Part shown: piece after piece, positions 15,182 to 22,430 of the stretch
Layout: every line of letters begins with the position of its first letter
Position numbering within the stretch: position 1 is the stretch's first letter
From: CAYRIY01 sp964424335
Lineage (GTDB): Bacteria > Bacillota > Limnochordia > DTU080 > RSA5
Direction: 5' to 3'
NCBI GenBank assembly: GCA_964424335.1
Contig: CAYRIY010000058.1
Span: forward strand, 1-23,088
DNA: 23,088 nucleotides
The notes under the pieces: model-generated
Told to the model about the DNA's origin: nothing
The model's database searches: none
What the model saw: the letters and a program-made list of their open reading frames with translations, nothing else
Translations under genes and position numbers: made by a program

Positions 15182-15520
15182 TCACACCGCTGCCGCCCCG
15201 CGCTCTTTGGTGCGGACTCTGATCACTTCCTCGATCGGGGAGATAAAGATCTTGCCGTCGCCCACTTCGCCGGTCGCCGCCGCCTTGCACAGGGCGTCGA
15301 CGATCCGTTCGACATCGCTGTCCGCTGCGATCACTTCGATGCGGATCTTTGGCAGCAGATCGAGGCTGTACTCGGTTCCTCGGTACGTGTGCGGCTTGCC
15401 CTTCTGGTTGCCTGAGCCGATCACTTCCGTGACCGTGAGGCCCCGCACGCCGACGGCGCTCAGGGCGTCTTTGACTTTGTCGATTCGTTCCGGACGGATC
15501 ACCGCTTCGATCTTTTTCAC
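15182..15520 (-). CDS. glnK: P-II family nitrogen regulatory protein (GlnB/GlnK)
   Basis: A 112-residue PII signal protein that senses 2-oxoglutarate and ATP/ADP and blocks the ammonium channel when nitrogen is plentiful. It has the canonical length, a T-loop with YRGTEYSLDLLPK in which Tyr51 is the uridylylation position, and the C-terminal signature TGEVGDGKIFISPIEEV. Its GTG start overlaps the amt stop by 4 bp (GTGA), the usual amtB-glnK pairing but with amt first, so GlnK is the likely type. No strong terminator is visible after it; the tdh gene follows 169 bp downstream. Confidence 0.95.
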   Translation of the reverse strand: MKKIEAVIRPERIDKVKDALSAVGVRGLTVTEVIGSGNQKGKPHTYRGTEYSLDLLPKIRIEVIAADSDVERIVDALCKAAATGEVGDGKIFISPIEEVIRVRTKERGAAAV

Positions 15521-16851
15521 GAGATCACCGACTCCCCTTCGAGTTTTGCTCGACTTCCGTTTCCATTTAAGACCCGGGCGGCCGTCGCATGCGTGTTGAC
15601 CGACCTGCGGAAATCGCCCAAGTTGTGCAGCATGAAGTCGCCGTAGGCGATCATCCCGTGCTCTGCGAGGTCAAGCCCTTGAATCTCCTCCTCTTCCGAT
15701 ACCCGCAGGCCCACGATCGCCTTGATGATCAAAAGTGCCACGAGCGACGCAGCTCCTACCCAAGCAAAGGTCGCTACGATGCCGATTGCTTGAACTCCGA
15801 GCAGCGAGAGTCCACCGCCGTAGAAGAGGCCGCCGTCCGTCGCAAACAGGCCGACCGCAAGCGTGCCCCAGACGCCGCAGAATCCGTGCACCGGGACGGC
15901 GCCGACCACGTCATCCACCTTGAGCACCTTGTCGAGAAACTCGACCGCAAGCACGAGGAGCGCTCCGGCGATCAGTCCGGCAGCGAGCCCACCTGCGAGC
16001 GAGAGGACGTCCGCTCCCGCCGTGATGCCGACGAGTCCGCCAAGCACGCCGTTTAGAGCGAAGCTCAAGTCAGAATGCCCGTGCCGAATCCAGGAGAAGA
16101 CCATCGCTCCCAGGCCGCCGCCGGCGCCTCCGAGCGCAGTGACGGCTATGATTTCGGCAAGCGCCGGAGTCGTGCCGTCCAGCGTCGATCCTCCGTTGAA
16201 TCCAAACCACCCAAACCACAGGATGAACACGCCCAGCGCACCCAAGGGGAGACTGTGAGCAAAGATGGGCTGGACTGTCCCGTCCGTGCGGTACTTTCCG
16301 ATCCGAGGTCCGAGCAGCGCTGCGAAGACCAGTGCGCCCCAAGCGCCGACCGAGTGGACGACCGTCGAGCCGGCAAAGTCGTGAAATCCTAGCTCAGAGA
16401 GCCAGCCCCCGCCCCAGACCCAGTGCCCCACGACCGGGTAGATGATTGCAGCCATGGCGACCGCAAAGATCAAGTAGGCGACGAGGCGCACCCTTTCGGC
16501 CACTGCGCCCGAGACGATCGTGGCGCACGTTGCGGCGAACATGGCTTGAAACACCCAAAACGCCATGCTCGGGATCCCAAAATCCATCTCTTCGAGTCCG
16601 GAGAGCAAGAAGCCGCTCGTGCCTACGAATCCGCCGAAATCCGCCCCGAACATCAGAGCGAACCCGGCAAGAAAGAAGGCGATTGTTCCGATCGAGACCG
16701 TCGCCAGGTTTTTGGCCAGGACGTTGACGACATTCTTTGTGCGGGCAAAGCCGCTTTCGACCATGGCAAAGCCCGAGTGCATCAAGAATACCATGAATGC
16801 AGCGATCAAGACCCACAACGTTGACACCGCGACACCTAGATCCAACTCCAC
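15517..16851 (-). CDS. amt: Ammonium transporter
   Basis: An Amt/Mep/Rh channel of about 444 residues with ~11 membrane helices that conducts ammonium/ammonia inward as a trimer. The pore twin histidines are His166 (DFAGSTVVHSVGA) and His322 (VHGFCGVWG). The conserved Asp158 precedes the first. FVFL-type helix M1 ends in HSGFAMVESGFARTKN, a family signature. There is no cleavable signal peptide. The frame opens at GTG 16860, but that codon is part of the GAGAGGTG binding site. GTG 16851, 6 nt after it, fits the spacing seen in two other genes of this window, so it is preferred. A cytoplasmic tail of about 50 residues follows the last helix (from EEEEIQGLD). The promoter at 16905-16933 probably drives amt and glnK together. 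Confidence 0.95.
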   Translation of the reverse strand: MELDLGVAVSTLWVLIAAFMVFLMHSGFAMVESGFARTKNVVNVLAKNLATVSIGTIAFFLAGFALMFGADFGGFVGTSGFLLSGLEEMDFGIPSMAFWVFQAMFAATCATIVSGAVAERVRLVAYLIFAVAMAAIIYPVVGHWVWGGGWLSELGFHDFAGSTVVHSVGAWGALVFAALLGPRIGKYRTDGTVQPIFAHSLPLGALGVFILWFGWFGFNGGSTLDGTTPALAEIIAVTALGGAGGGLGAMVFSWIRHGHSDLSFALNGVLGGLVGITAGADVLSLAGGLAAGLIAGALLVLAVEFLDKVLKVDDVVGAVPVHGFCGVWGTLAVGLFATDGGLFYGGGLSLLGVQAIGIVATFAWVGAASLVALLIIKAIVGLRVSEEEEIQGLDLAEHGMIAYGDFMLHNLGDFRRSVNTHATAARVLNGNGSRAKLEGESVIS

Positions 16852-16904
16852 ACCCAACACCTCTCTCGTGTCATCTTTCCTTACATGAATTTGGCCGTGG
16901 GGTT

Positions 16905-16933
16905 AATCTAACACGATCGATATCTGGCGTCAA
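16905..16933 (-). promoter_or_regulatory. Sigma70-type promoter of amt-glnK
   Basis: On the minus strand TTGACG (-35, 16933-16928) is followed by a 17-nt spacer and TAGATT (-10, 16910-16905), 54 bp upstream of the chosen amt start. The match is 5/6 and 4/6 to consensus. No sigma54 (GG-N10-GC) or NtrC-like site was obvious. Confidence 0.55.
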
Positions 16934-16984
16934 TGAACACGGAAGTTCCATGTCATGTTTGTTGACGAGATTGAGCGATAGATG

Positions 16985-17095
16985 TGGGGTTGAGCGGCGG
17001 ATGCGGAGTTGGGTTGTGGACGTGTGGTCGAGATGACGTTGGGTTGAGATGTGGATGTTGGGCCGAGATGTGGATGTAGGGTTGGAATATGGGTG
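16985..17095. repeat. G/T-rich degenerate minisatellite
   Basis: The plus strand is nearly free of C and made of loose ~19-bp units such as GAGATGTGGATGTTGGGCC and GAGATGTGGATGTAGGGTT, with more decayed units further left (GGTTGAGCGGCGGATGCGG). Such strand asymmetry in a non-coding stretch differs from the rest of the window. It borders the 417-bp array. Confidence 0.6.
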
Positions 17096-17109
17096 AGGTC
17101 GGAATGGCC

Positions 17110-17259
17110 ATTCCGAAAACTGCACGGTACTTCAGCGGGTGGAGGGCCTGGCCTCCGCCGCCTGCATTGCCGATAGGGAATGGACTGGTATACAGCGACT
17201 AGCTTTCTGTCCCGCCGCACTTTGACACGGTCGCCGCTAGTTGAGTGCACTTCTCGGAT
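17110..17259. repeat. Inverted-repeat element, array copy 1
   Basis: The left end is ATTCCGAAAACTGCAC. The right end, reverse complemented, is ATCCGAGAAGTGCAC. This is a diverged copy of the ~150-bp element. Confidence 0.55.
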
Positions 17260-17424
17260 TGCAGCACTCGATCTCGATGAATGAGTTTACGCCGACTGAG
17301 ATAGCCTACCCCGTCGGATCGTCGCCAAGTCCTTGAAACGCCCGCAAGCACCCGCCTTGCCAGCGTCGCAGCCAAAGCAAATTCAGAGCGCTTAAGTCAC
17401 GGCCACATCAACAACCCAAAATCC

Positions 17425-17841
17425 CTACCTCTGGTGTTGACGCAGCCCAGCCCACACGTCGCGTCTCAAATGGCGATCGCTCGCTTTCGGCCCCTAACCC
17501 GAACTGCATGCGATATGCGAACGTGATTCCGAAAAGTGCCCAGTACCTCAGTAGGCGGAGCATTCGACCTCCGCCGTCTGCTTTGCCGGTAAGGAATGAC
17601 CTGCTACAGAGCGACCAGCCTTCCGAACCGACGCGCTTTGACACGGTCGCCGCTTGTTGAGTGCACTTCTCGGATTGCAGCACTCGATCTCGATGAATGA
17701 TTGTCCGCCGACTGAGCTAGCCGACCCCGTCGGATCGTCTCCTTCCCCGAAGTCCTGGAAATGCCCGCAAGCACCCGCCGGGGCCAGCGTCCCATCCAAA
17801 GCAATTTCCGAGCGCTTCCGCCACGGCCACGTCAACAATCT
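17425..17841. repeat. 417-bp unit, first identical copy
   Basis: It begins CTACCTCTGGTGTTGACG and matches 17842-18258 at every base I compared by eye. The next occurrence of the start (18259) is identical for 11 bases, then diverges. This pattern indicates a recent duplication inside an older, diverged array. Confidence 0.9.
17527..17675. repeat. Inverted-repeat element, array copy 2
   Basis: The left end is TTCCGAAAAGTGCCC. The right end, reverse complemented, is ATCCGAGAAGTGCAC. The interior carries GGAATGACCTGCT. It lies in the first identical unit. Confidence 0.6.
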
Positions 17842-18258
17842 CTACCTCTGGTGTTGACGCAGCCCAGCCCACACGTCGCGTCTCAAATGGCGATCGCTCG
17901 CTTTCGGCCCCTAACCCGAACTGCATGCGATATGCGAACGTGATTCCGAAAAGTGCCCAGTACCTCAGTAGGCGGAGCATTCGACCTCCGCCGTCTGCTT
18001 TGCCGGTAAGGAATGACCTGCTACAGAGCGACCAGCCTTCCGAACCGACGCGCTTTGACACGGTCGCCGCTTGTTGAGTGCACTTCTCGGATTGCAGCAC
18101 TCGATCTCGATGAATGATTGTCCGCCGACTGAGCTAGCCGACCCCGTCGGATCGTCTCCTTCCCCGAAGTCCTGGAAATGCCCGCAAGCACCCGCCGGGG
18201 CCAGCGTCCCATCCAAAGCAATTTCCGAGCGCTTCCGCCACGGCCACGTCAACAATCT
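17842..18258. repeat. 417-bp unit, second identical copy
   Basis: This is the direct tandem duplicate of 17425-17841 with no intervening bases. Confidence 0.9.
17944..18092. repeat. Inverted-repeat element, array copy 3
   Basis: Identical to 17527-17675, in the second identical unit. Confidence 0.6.
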
Positions 18259-18362
18259 CTACCTCTGGTATTGCCGCAGCCTTACCCACACTTCGCATCT
18301 CAAATGGCGACCGGTCGCTTTTCGACCTTTAACCCGAACTGCATGCGATATGGGAATGTCCA

Positions 18363-18511
18363 ATCCGAAAAGTGCACGGTAGTTCAGCGGGTGGAGGATT
18401 CGACCTCCGCAGTTTGCTCCACCGAAAAGGAATGCCCTGCTACAGAGCGACCAGCTTTCCGAACCGACGCAATTTGACACGATCGTCGCACGTTGAGTGC
18501 ACTTCTCGGAT
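18363..18511. repeat. Inverted-repeat element, array copy 4 (best-matched ends)
   Basis: The left end ATCCGAAAAGTGCAC (18363-18377) and the reverse complement of the right end, ATCCGAGAAGTGCAC (18497-18511), match at 14 of 15 bases. No target-site duplication is evident beside it. Confidence 0.6.
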
Positions 18512-18680
18512 CACCGCGCCCTTCCACGGGTGAGGCGTTTTCCGCCGAATCTAGGCAGTCGATCTCTGACGAAGCAGATTCCTCCCCCCCATGTCCGAGA
18601 AATGCCCGCACGATTGCGCCGGAGCCAGCGCCGCATCCGTTAACGCAAGTCTCCAACGCTTTCATCACAGCTATCGGTGT

Positions 18681-18897
18681 GCGATGCCAGGAACCTTGGC
18701 TCCCTTACGTGCGGTATCTCGCGGGTTGCGATCACTTTTCGGAGTAGGCGTCAAAAAGCGCCCACCATCAAACGGCATCCGAGTTTGAATTGTGGGGGGA
18801 GCAACCGACCACTGTTGCGTAGCTACCGTTCACTAAGCCCCATGGGGCCAAGTCGACTGTGGCGGGAAAGTGCAAGGGAAGCGGAGGAGTGAATCCG
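18681..18897. other. Intergenic DNA after the array, nothing recognised
   Basis: I see no gene or clear repeat here. Beyond it, up to the helicase gene end, there is only the weak small frame listed next and a short hairpin, CCCACT-CAAAA-AGTGGG (19012-19028), without a T run. Confidence 0.5.
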
Positions 18898-19230
18898 ATG
18901 GCAATCGAGCGTATCCATCATGCAATATCGATCAAGCACTGTGAAAACTCAAAAGATGGGAAATGCGTGGAGTGTCGAACGGAACCTCCAAACAAGCGCA
19001 ACCGCCAGCGACCCACTCAAAAAGTGGGCAATGACAATCTGAGTGAGTCGCTCCGATTCCGTCAAGACGCCGGAGCGTCTTGCTTCAATGCGTCGGCCAT
19101 CTCAAAGGGTTTGAGCTTCCCGACGCGTCGCTCGATCGCTTTGAGGAGCTTTTGCTCCCGAGGCTCGACAAACGTAAGCGACGAGCCGCTTTTACCTGCC
19201 CTCGCCGTGCGGCCGACTCGGTGCACATAG
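18898..19230 (+). CDS. Doubtful small ORF with a good ribosome binding site
   Basis: ATG 18898 follows GGAGGAG with an 8-nt spacer, a better site than many real genes here. The first ~60 residues (MAIERIHHAISIKHCENSKD, then GKCVEC) hold a C-x8-C-x2-C cluster and a basic stretch. The rest of the frame runs antisense through the end of the helicase gene, so either the end is spurious or this is not a gene. No family is recognised. Confidence 0.2.
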   Translation: MAIERIHHAISIKHCENSKDGKCVECRTEPPNKRNRQRPTQKVGNDNLSESLRFRQDAGASCFNASAISKGLSFPTRRSIALRSFCSRGSTNVSDEPLLPALAVRPTRCT

Positions 19231-20327
19231 GAGTCGACATCGGTCGGGCAGTCGAAGTTGATGACGTACGACACGTCCTTGACATCGATGCCGCGGGCGA
19301 CGACATCCGTAGCGATGAGCACCTTCACCTCGCCGCGGCGAAACCGGCGCATCACGCGGTTGCGCTCGCCTTGGTCCATGTCGCCTTCGAGGACTCCGAG
19401 CCCTTCGACGCTGCGGTTTAGCTTGCCGGCGACCTGATGCACACGGGCTTTGGTCCGGCAAAAGACGATGGCCTTTTGCCCGCGCACGCCCTCCAAAATG
19501 CTGCGCAGCACATCGACCCGCTGGTCGCCCTTGACGAGCACATAACGCTGGTCGATGTCGGGGAGCGTCGTCTCCGTGTTCTCTACGCGCACATGCACGT
19601 GGTCGCGCATAAATCCGTCCGCCAGCTTTCGAATTCTGGGCGGCATCGTCGCAGAGAACATGAGCGTCTGTCGCTCGGGCGGCAGGCACGACAAGATCAT
19701 CTCCACGTCATCGACAAACCCCATGTTGAGCATCTCGTCGGCCTCGTCCACGACGCCGACCACCACTTCACCCAGGTCGAGAATGCCCCGGTACATGAGG
19801 TCGAGGAGCCGCCCGGGCGTCCCGACAAGTATGTCGACCCGGTCTTTGATCGCCGCCGTTTGAATCTCGATGTCCTGGCCCCCTACGACTGCGAGCAGGC
19901 GAGCCGACGTATGGCGGGCGAGTTTCGAAATCTCCTCGGTCACTTGGATAGCAAGCTCACGCGTCGGCGTGATGACGAGCGCCTTGGGACCCTTTCCCTC
20001 ATCCGCAGCCATGATTCGATCGATTGCGACCAGGCCGTACGCTGCGGTCTTGCCGCTGCCCGTCTGCGCCTGTCCGAGGACGTCCTTCCCTTCCAACCCG
20101 AAAGGAATCGCCCCGGCCTGAATCGGCGTCGCCGTCTCATACCCAAGGTCATCGATCGCTCTAAGGAGCCGCTCGTGCAATCCAAGCTCCGAAAACGCGC
20201 GGGTTTCAGAGACAACGTGTTCGTTGGCTGCCGGAGGCTGAGGCCTGCGGCTCGATTTGCGACTTGGCCTTCGCCTTCGTCGCCTGTCGTTTTTCTTTTC
20301 AGTACTCTTGATCTCTTGTTGATCCAC
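19062..20327 (-). CDS. DEAD-box ATP-dependent RNA helicase
   Basis: A 421-residue cytoplasmic helicase that unwinds short RNA duplexes, probably in ribosome assembly or mRNA turnover. All family motifs are present: Q motif GYETATPIQ (63-70), motif I AQTGSGKT (87-94, Lys93), Ia PTRELAIQ (121-128), GG, Ib TPGR (170-173), II VDEADEML with DEAD at 194-197, III SAT (225-227), then IV, V ARGIDV and VI HRVGRTARAG. An unusual basic N-terminal extension (RRRRRRPSRKSSRR, 15-28) precedes the core and may bind RNA. The tail is short. The frame opens at GTG 20336, but AGGAGGTG overlaps that codon; GTG 20327 sits 8 nt after AGGAGG and is chosen. It is close to CshA/RhlE types, but I cannot say which. Confidence 0.94.
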   Translation of the reverse strand: MDQQEIKSTEKKNDRRRRRRPSRKSSRRPQPPAANEHVVSETRAFSELGLHERLLRAIDDLGYETATPIQAGAIPFGLEGKDVLGQAQTGSGKTAAYGLVAIDRIMAADEGKGPKALVITPTRELAIQVTEEISKLARHTSARLLAVVGGQDIEIQTAAIKDRVDILVGTPGRLLDLMYRGILDLGEVVVGVVDEADEMLNMGFVDDVEMILSCLPPERQTLMFSATMPPRIRKLADGFMRDHVHVRVENTETTLPDIDQRYVLVKGDQRVDVLRSILEGVRGQKAIVFCRTKARVHQVAGKLNRSVEGLGVLEGDMDQGERNRVMRRFRRGEVKVLIATDVVARGIDVKDVSYVINFDCPTDVDSYVHRVGRTARAGKSGSSLTFVEPREQKLLKAIERRVGKLKPFEMADALKQDAPAS

Positions 20328-20455
20328 GTGTAACACCTCCTTTCTTTATCGTGTAGGTCAACGACCCAATAAGCATATGATAACATATTGCCGTACACTT
20401 CAGCTTTGGACAAACCTGTCGCTTCCGTTTGACAAGAGAAAGGATCGGAGAAAAG

Positions 20456-21634
20456 ATGGCAACGGAACGCCCGCTCAAATACGGCATCAATCCCCACCAG
20501 GGCTCGGCCCGGCTCACGATTTCATCGGACGCCTTTCCCTTTACGGTAAGAAATGGCGATCCGGGTTACATCAACATGATGGACGCCCTCAACGCTTGGC
20601 AACTGGTCAAAGAGTTGAAAGCAAGCCTCGGCCTGCCCGCGGCCGCCTCGTTCAAGCACGTAAGCCCGGCTGGAGCGGCAATTGGCAAACCACTTTCACA
20701 AGAAGACAAAGCGGCGCTCTTTTTACCCGCCGACATCGCCCCGGGCCCTCTGGCGTCTGCGCTCCTCCGGGCCCGCGGCGCCGATCCCGTCTCCTCGTTT
20801 GGCGATTTCATCGCCTTGAGCGACCCGGTCGACGCCGAGACCGCAAGCTTTCTTACAAAAGAGGTCTCGGACGGCATCATCGCCCCAGGATACGACGACG
20901 AAGCCTTGCAGATCTTGAGTGCGAAAAAGAAAGGCCGCTATGTTGCAATCGAGATTGACCCGGAATACGAGCCCGAGGGTCCCGAGCGGCGAGAGATTTA
21001 CGGCATCGCGTTTGAACAGCAGCGAAACGACGCTCGCATCGACCCGTTCCTCTTGCAAAACATCGTGACCGATGCCAAGGAGATGCCGCAGGAGGCAGTC
21101 GAAAACGCCGTCGTCGCCCTCATTGCGCTCAAGTACACGCAATCCAACTCTGTGGCGTTCGCTGCGAGCGGACAAGCCATCGGGATCGGGGCGGGCCAGC
21201 AGTCCCGGATTCACTGCACCCGGATCGCCGCAGACAAGGCAGAGACGTGGATGCTCCGCCGCCACCCCGCTCTAGCGGGAGCGCCTTTTGTCGAAGGGAT
21301 CTCACGCACCGAAAAGTACAACGCGATCGATCAGTGCATTCACTTCGATCAACTGACCGAGCCGGAAAAGCGGCAGCTCGCAGCATGTTTCGACGGCGAC
21401 GTGCCCAAGGTGGACGCCTCGGAGCGCAGCGCATGGTTTTCCAGGTTCCAAGACACGGTGTACGCATCAGACGCCTTTATTCCATTTCGGGACAACATCG
21501 ACCGTGCGGCCGCCGTGGGCGCCCGCTACGTCGTACAGCCGGGCGGGTCACTGCGAGACGAGGACGTCATACTTGCGGCGAACGAGTACGGCATGACGAT
21601 GGCCTTTACGTCCTTGCGCCTCTTTACGCACTAG
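20456..21634 (+). CDS. Stand-alone AICAR transformylase (phosphoribosylaminoimidazolecarboxamide formyltransferase)
   Basis: This 392-residue enzyme transfers the formyl group of 10-formyl-tetrahydrofolate to AICAR, the penultimate step of purine synthesis. It corresponds to the C-terminal half of PurH without the IMP cyclohydrolase domain, so cyclisation must be done by another protein. Motifs: LKYGINPHQ (7-15), ASFKHVSPAGAA with the Lys67-His68 catalytic pair, GDFIALSD, TKEVSDGIIAPGYDDEAL, KYTQSNSV, GAGQQSRIHCTR, SDAFIPFRDNIDRA, and VVQPGGSLRDEDVI near the end. The start is ATG 20456, 4 nt after GGAG; nine extra upstream residues in the frame are not conserved-looking. It is divergent from the helicase. 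No other pur gene is in the window. Confidence 0.94.
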   Translation: MATERPLKYGINPHQGSARLTISSDAFPFTVRNGDPGYINMMDALNAWQLVKELKASLGLPAAASFKHVSPAGAAIGKPLSQEDKAALFLPADIAPGPLASALLRARGADPVSSFGDFIALSDPVDAETASFLTKEVSDGIIAPGYDDEALQILSAKKKGRYVAIEIDPEYEPEGPERREIYGIAFEQQRNDARIDPFLLQNIVTDAKEMPQEAVENAVVALIALKYTQSNSVAFAASGQAIGIGAGQQSRIHCTRIAADKAETWMLRRHPALAGAPFVEGISRTEKYNAIDQCIHFDQLTEPEKRQLAACFDGDVPKVDASERSAWFSRFQDTVYASDAFIPFRDNIDRAAAVGARYVVQPGGSLRDEDVILAANEYGMTMAFTSLRLFTH

Positions 21635-21675
21635 TTGCACTAAGTAGCAATCGAAGATTGATCGAGGTGTTGACT

Positions 21676-21960
21676 TTGAAACTCGTCGTAAACCACCGGG
21701 CCAGCGCCGACGGCGATCTGAGTCTGGGCTATCTGGACGAGCGCCCCGCTGTCGGCGATGCGAATGGCCATTGGTACCTGGTCGATTCGGACGCTATCAT
21801 CCACAATTCGGGCGAACGGCTCGTTTGGATCGTCAAACACGAGCACGGCATCTGGGAGTGCATTCACGACATGCACTGGCAGGACCAATACGTCGATCCG
21901 AAGTCCCGCTGGGTCACCGGGACGCCCGACTACGTCGAAACGAGCGGTGATGGCCCGTGA
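21676..21960 (+). CDS. Unrecognised 94-residue protein
   Basis: No family is recognised. The start is TTG 21676, 6 nt after GAGGTG (21664-21669), the same site-to-start arrangement as amt and the helicase gene here. The chain begins MKLVVNHRASADGDLSLGYL and is rich in Trp, His and Asp (HWYLVDSDAII, RLVWIVKHEHGIWECIHDMHWQDQY), with no signal peptide or membrane segment. It is likely a small soluble protein. It lies 41 nt after the AICAR transformylase gene, and the DUF3054 start overlaps its stop by 4 bp, so these genes are probably co-transcribed. Confidence 0.75.
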   Translation: MKLVVNHRASADGDLSLGYLDERPAVGDANGHWYLVDSDAIIHNSGERLVWIVKHEHGIWECIHDMHWQDQYVDPKSRWVTGTPDYVETSGDGP

Positions 21961-22367
21961 GCGAAAAGCGAGCCGCCGCGGCCGGCGTCATACCGGCGCT
22001 CTTGATCGGAGACGCGCTCTCCTTTCTCGTATTTGCCGCTTTGGGGCGAGCCGAACATCACACCGGACTCGGCGTCCTCGAGATCATTTCCACTGCATTT
22101 CCGTTCATGGCCGCGTGGTATCCGGTCGCCCTCTGGCTCAAGGCGTTTAGGGAGCGCGCCGTCGCATCGGTGTGGGCCGCCGCTAGAAGCGTGCTTCTCC
22201 CTTGGCTCTTGGCCTGGCCACTCGGTTTGCAACTGCGTGCGCTGATCCTTGACCGGAGCATCCCATTTTCCTTTGCCGCCGTCGTCTTCGTCACAAACCT
22301 TGCGCTGCTTGCCGTATGGCGCGGAACGTACGCCTACTTCAGGCAACGCCGCGCCGCGAGCCGGTGA
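21957..22367 (+). CDS. DUF3054 family membrane protein
   Basis: A 136-residue protein with four hydrophobic segments (roughly residues 11-27, 41-61, 78-92 and 103-121). The N-terminal pattern GDALSFLVFAALGRAEHH matches the DUF3054 family, whose function is unknown. The second segment contains the family-like FPFMAAWY. The GTG start overlaps the preceding stop (GTGA), which supports translational coupling with the 94-residue gene. It ends with a basic tail (RQRRAASR), probably cytoplasmic. Confidence 0.82.
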   Translation: MSEKRAAAAGVIPALLIGDALSFLVFAALGRAEHHTGLGVLEIISTAFPFMAAWYPVALWLKAFRERAVASVWAAARSVLLPWLLAWPLGLQLRALILDRSIPFSFAAVVFVTNLALLAVWRGTYAYFRQRRAASR

Positions 22368-22430
22368 CGGTGAAAAGGCGGCGTCAACGACCTTGCGGGC
22401 CAAACCACAAACCAAAAAGGAGCGATCCCG

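Larger units (their letters stand above)
17110..18680. repeat. Tandem array of about four ~417-bp units
   Basis: Matching landmarks recur at 17110, 17527, 17944 and 18363 (spacing 417, 417, 419). The two central units are identical; the first half of the first unit and the whole last unit are diverged by substitutions and small indels, and the last fades near 18680. There is no coding signal: the open frames (for example minus 17548-17838 and 17965-18255, identical to each other) lack ribosome binding sites and recognisable domains. No transposase or integrase is nearby. Confidence 0.85.

Noticed and set aside
17548..18255. Minus-strand open frames of about 96 residues repeated in the array
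   Set aside because: They are identical only because the DNA is duplicated. They lack ribosome sites, use atypical codons and contain no recognisable domain, so I treat them as chance frames in repeats.
19064..19081. AAGACGC-CGGA-GCGTCTT hairpin as the helicase terminator
   Set aside because: A perfect 7-bp stem exists, but it overlaps the last codons and is not followed by a T run on the minus strand, so it is not supported as a terminator.
20429..20434. TTGACA as a -35 box for the AICAR transformylase gene
   Set aside because: A -10 box at normal spacing would fall at or inside the start of the coding region, and the sequence there does not match.
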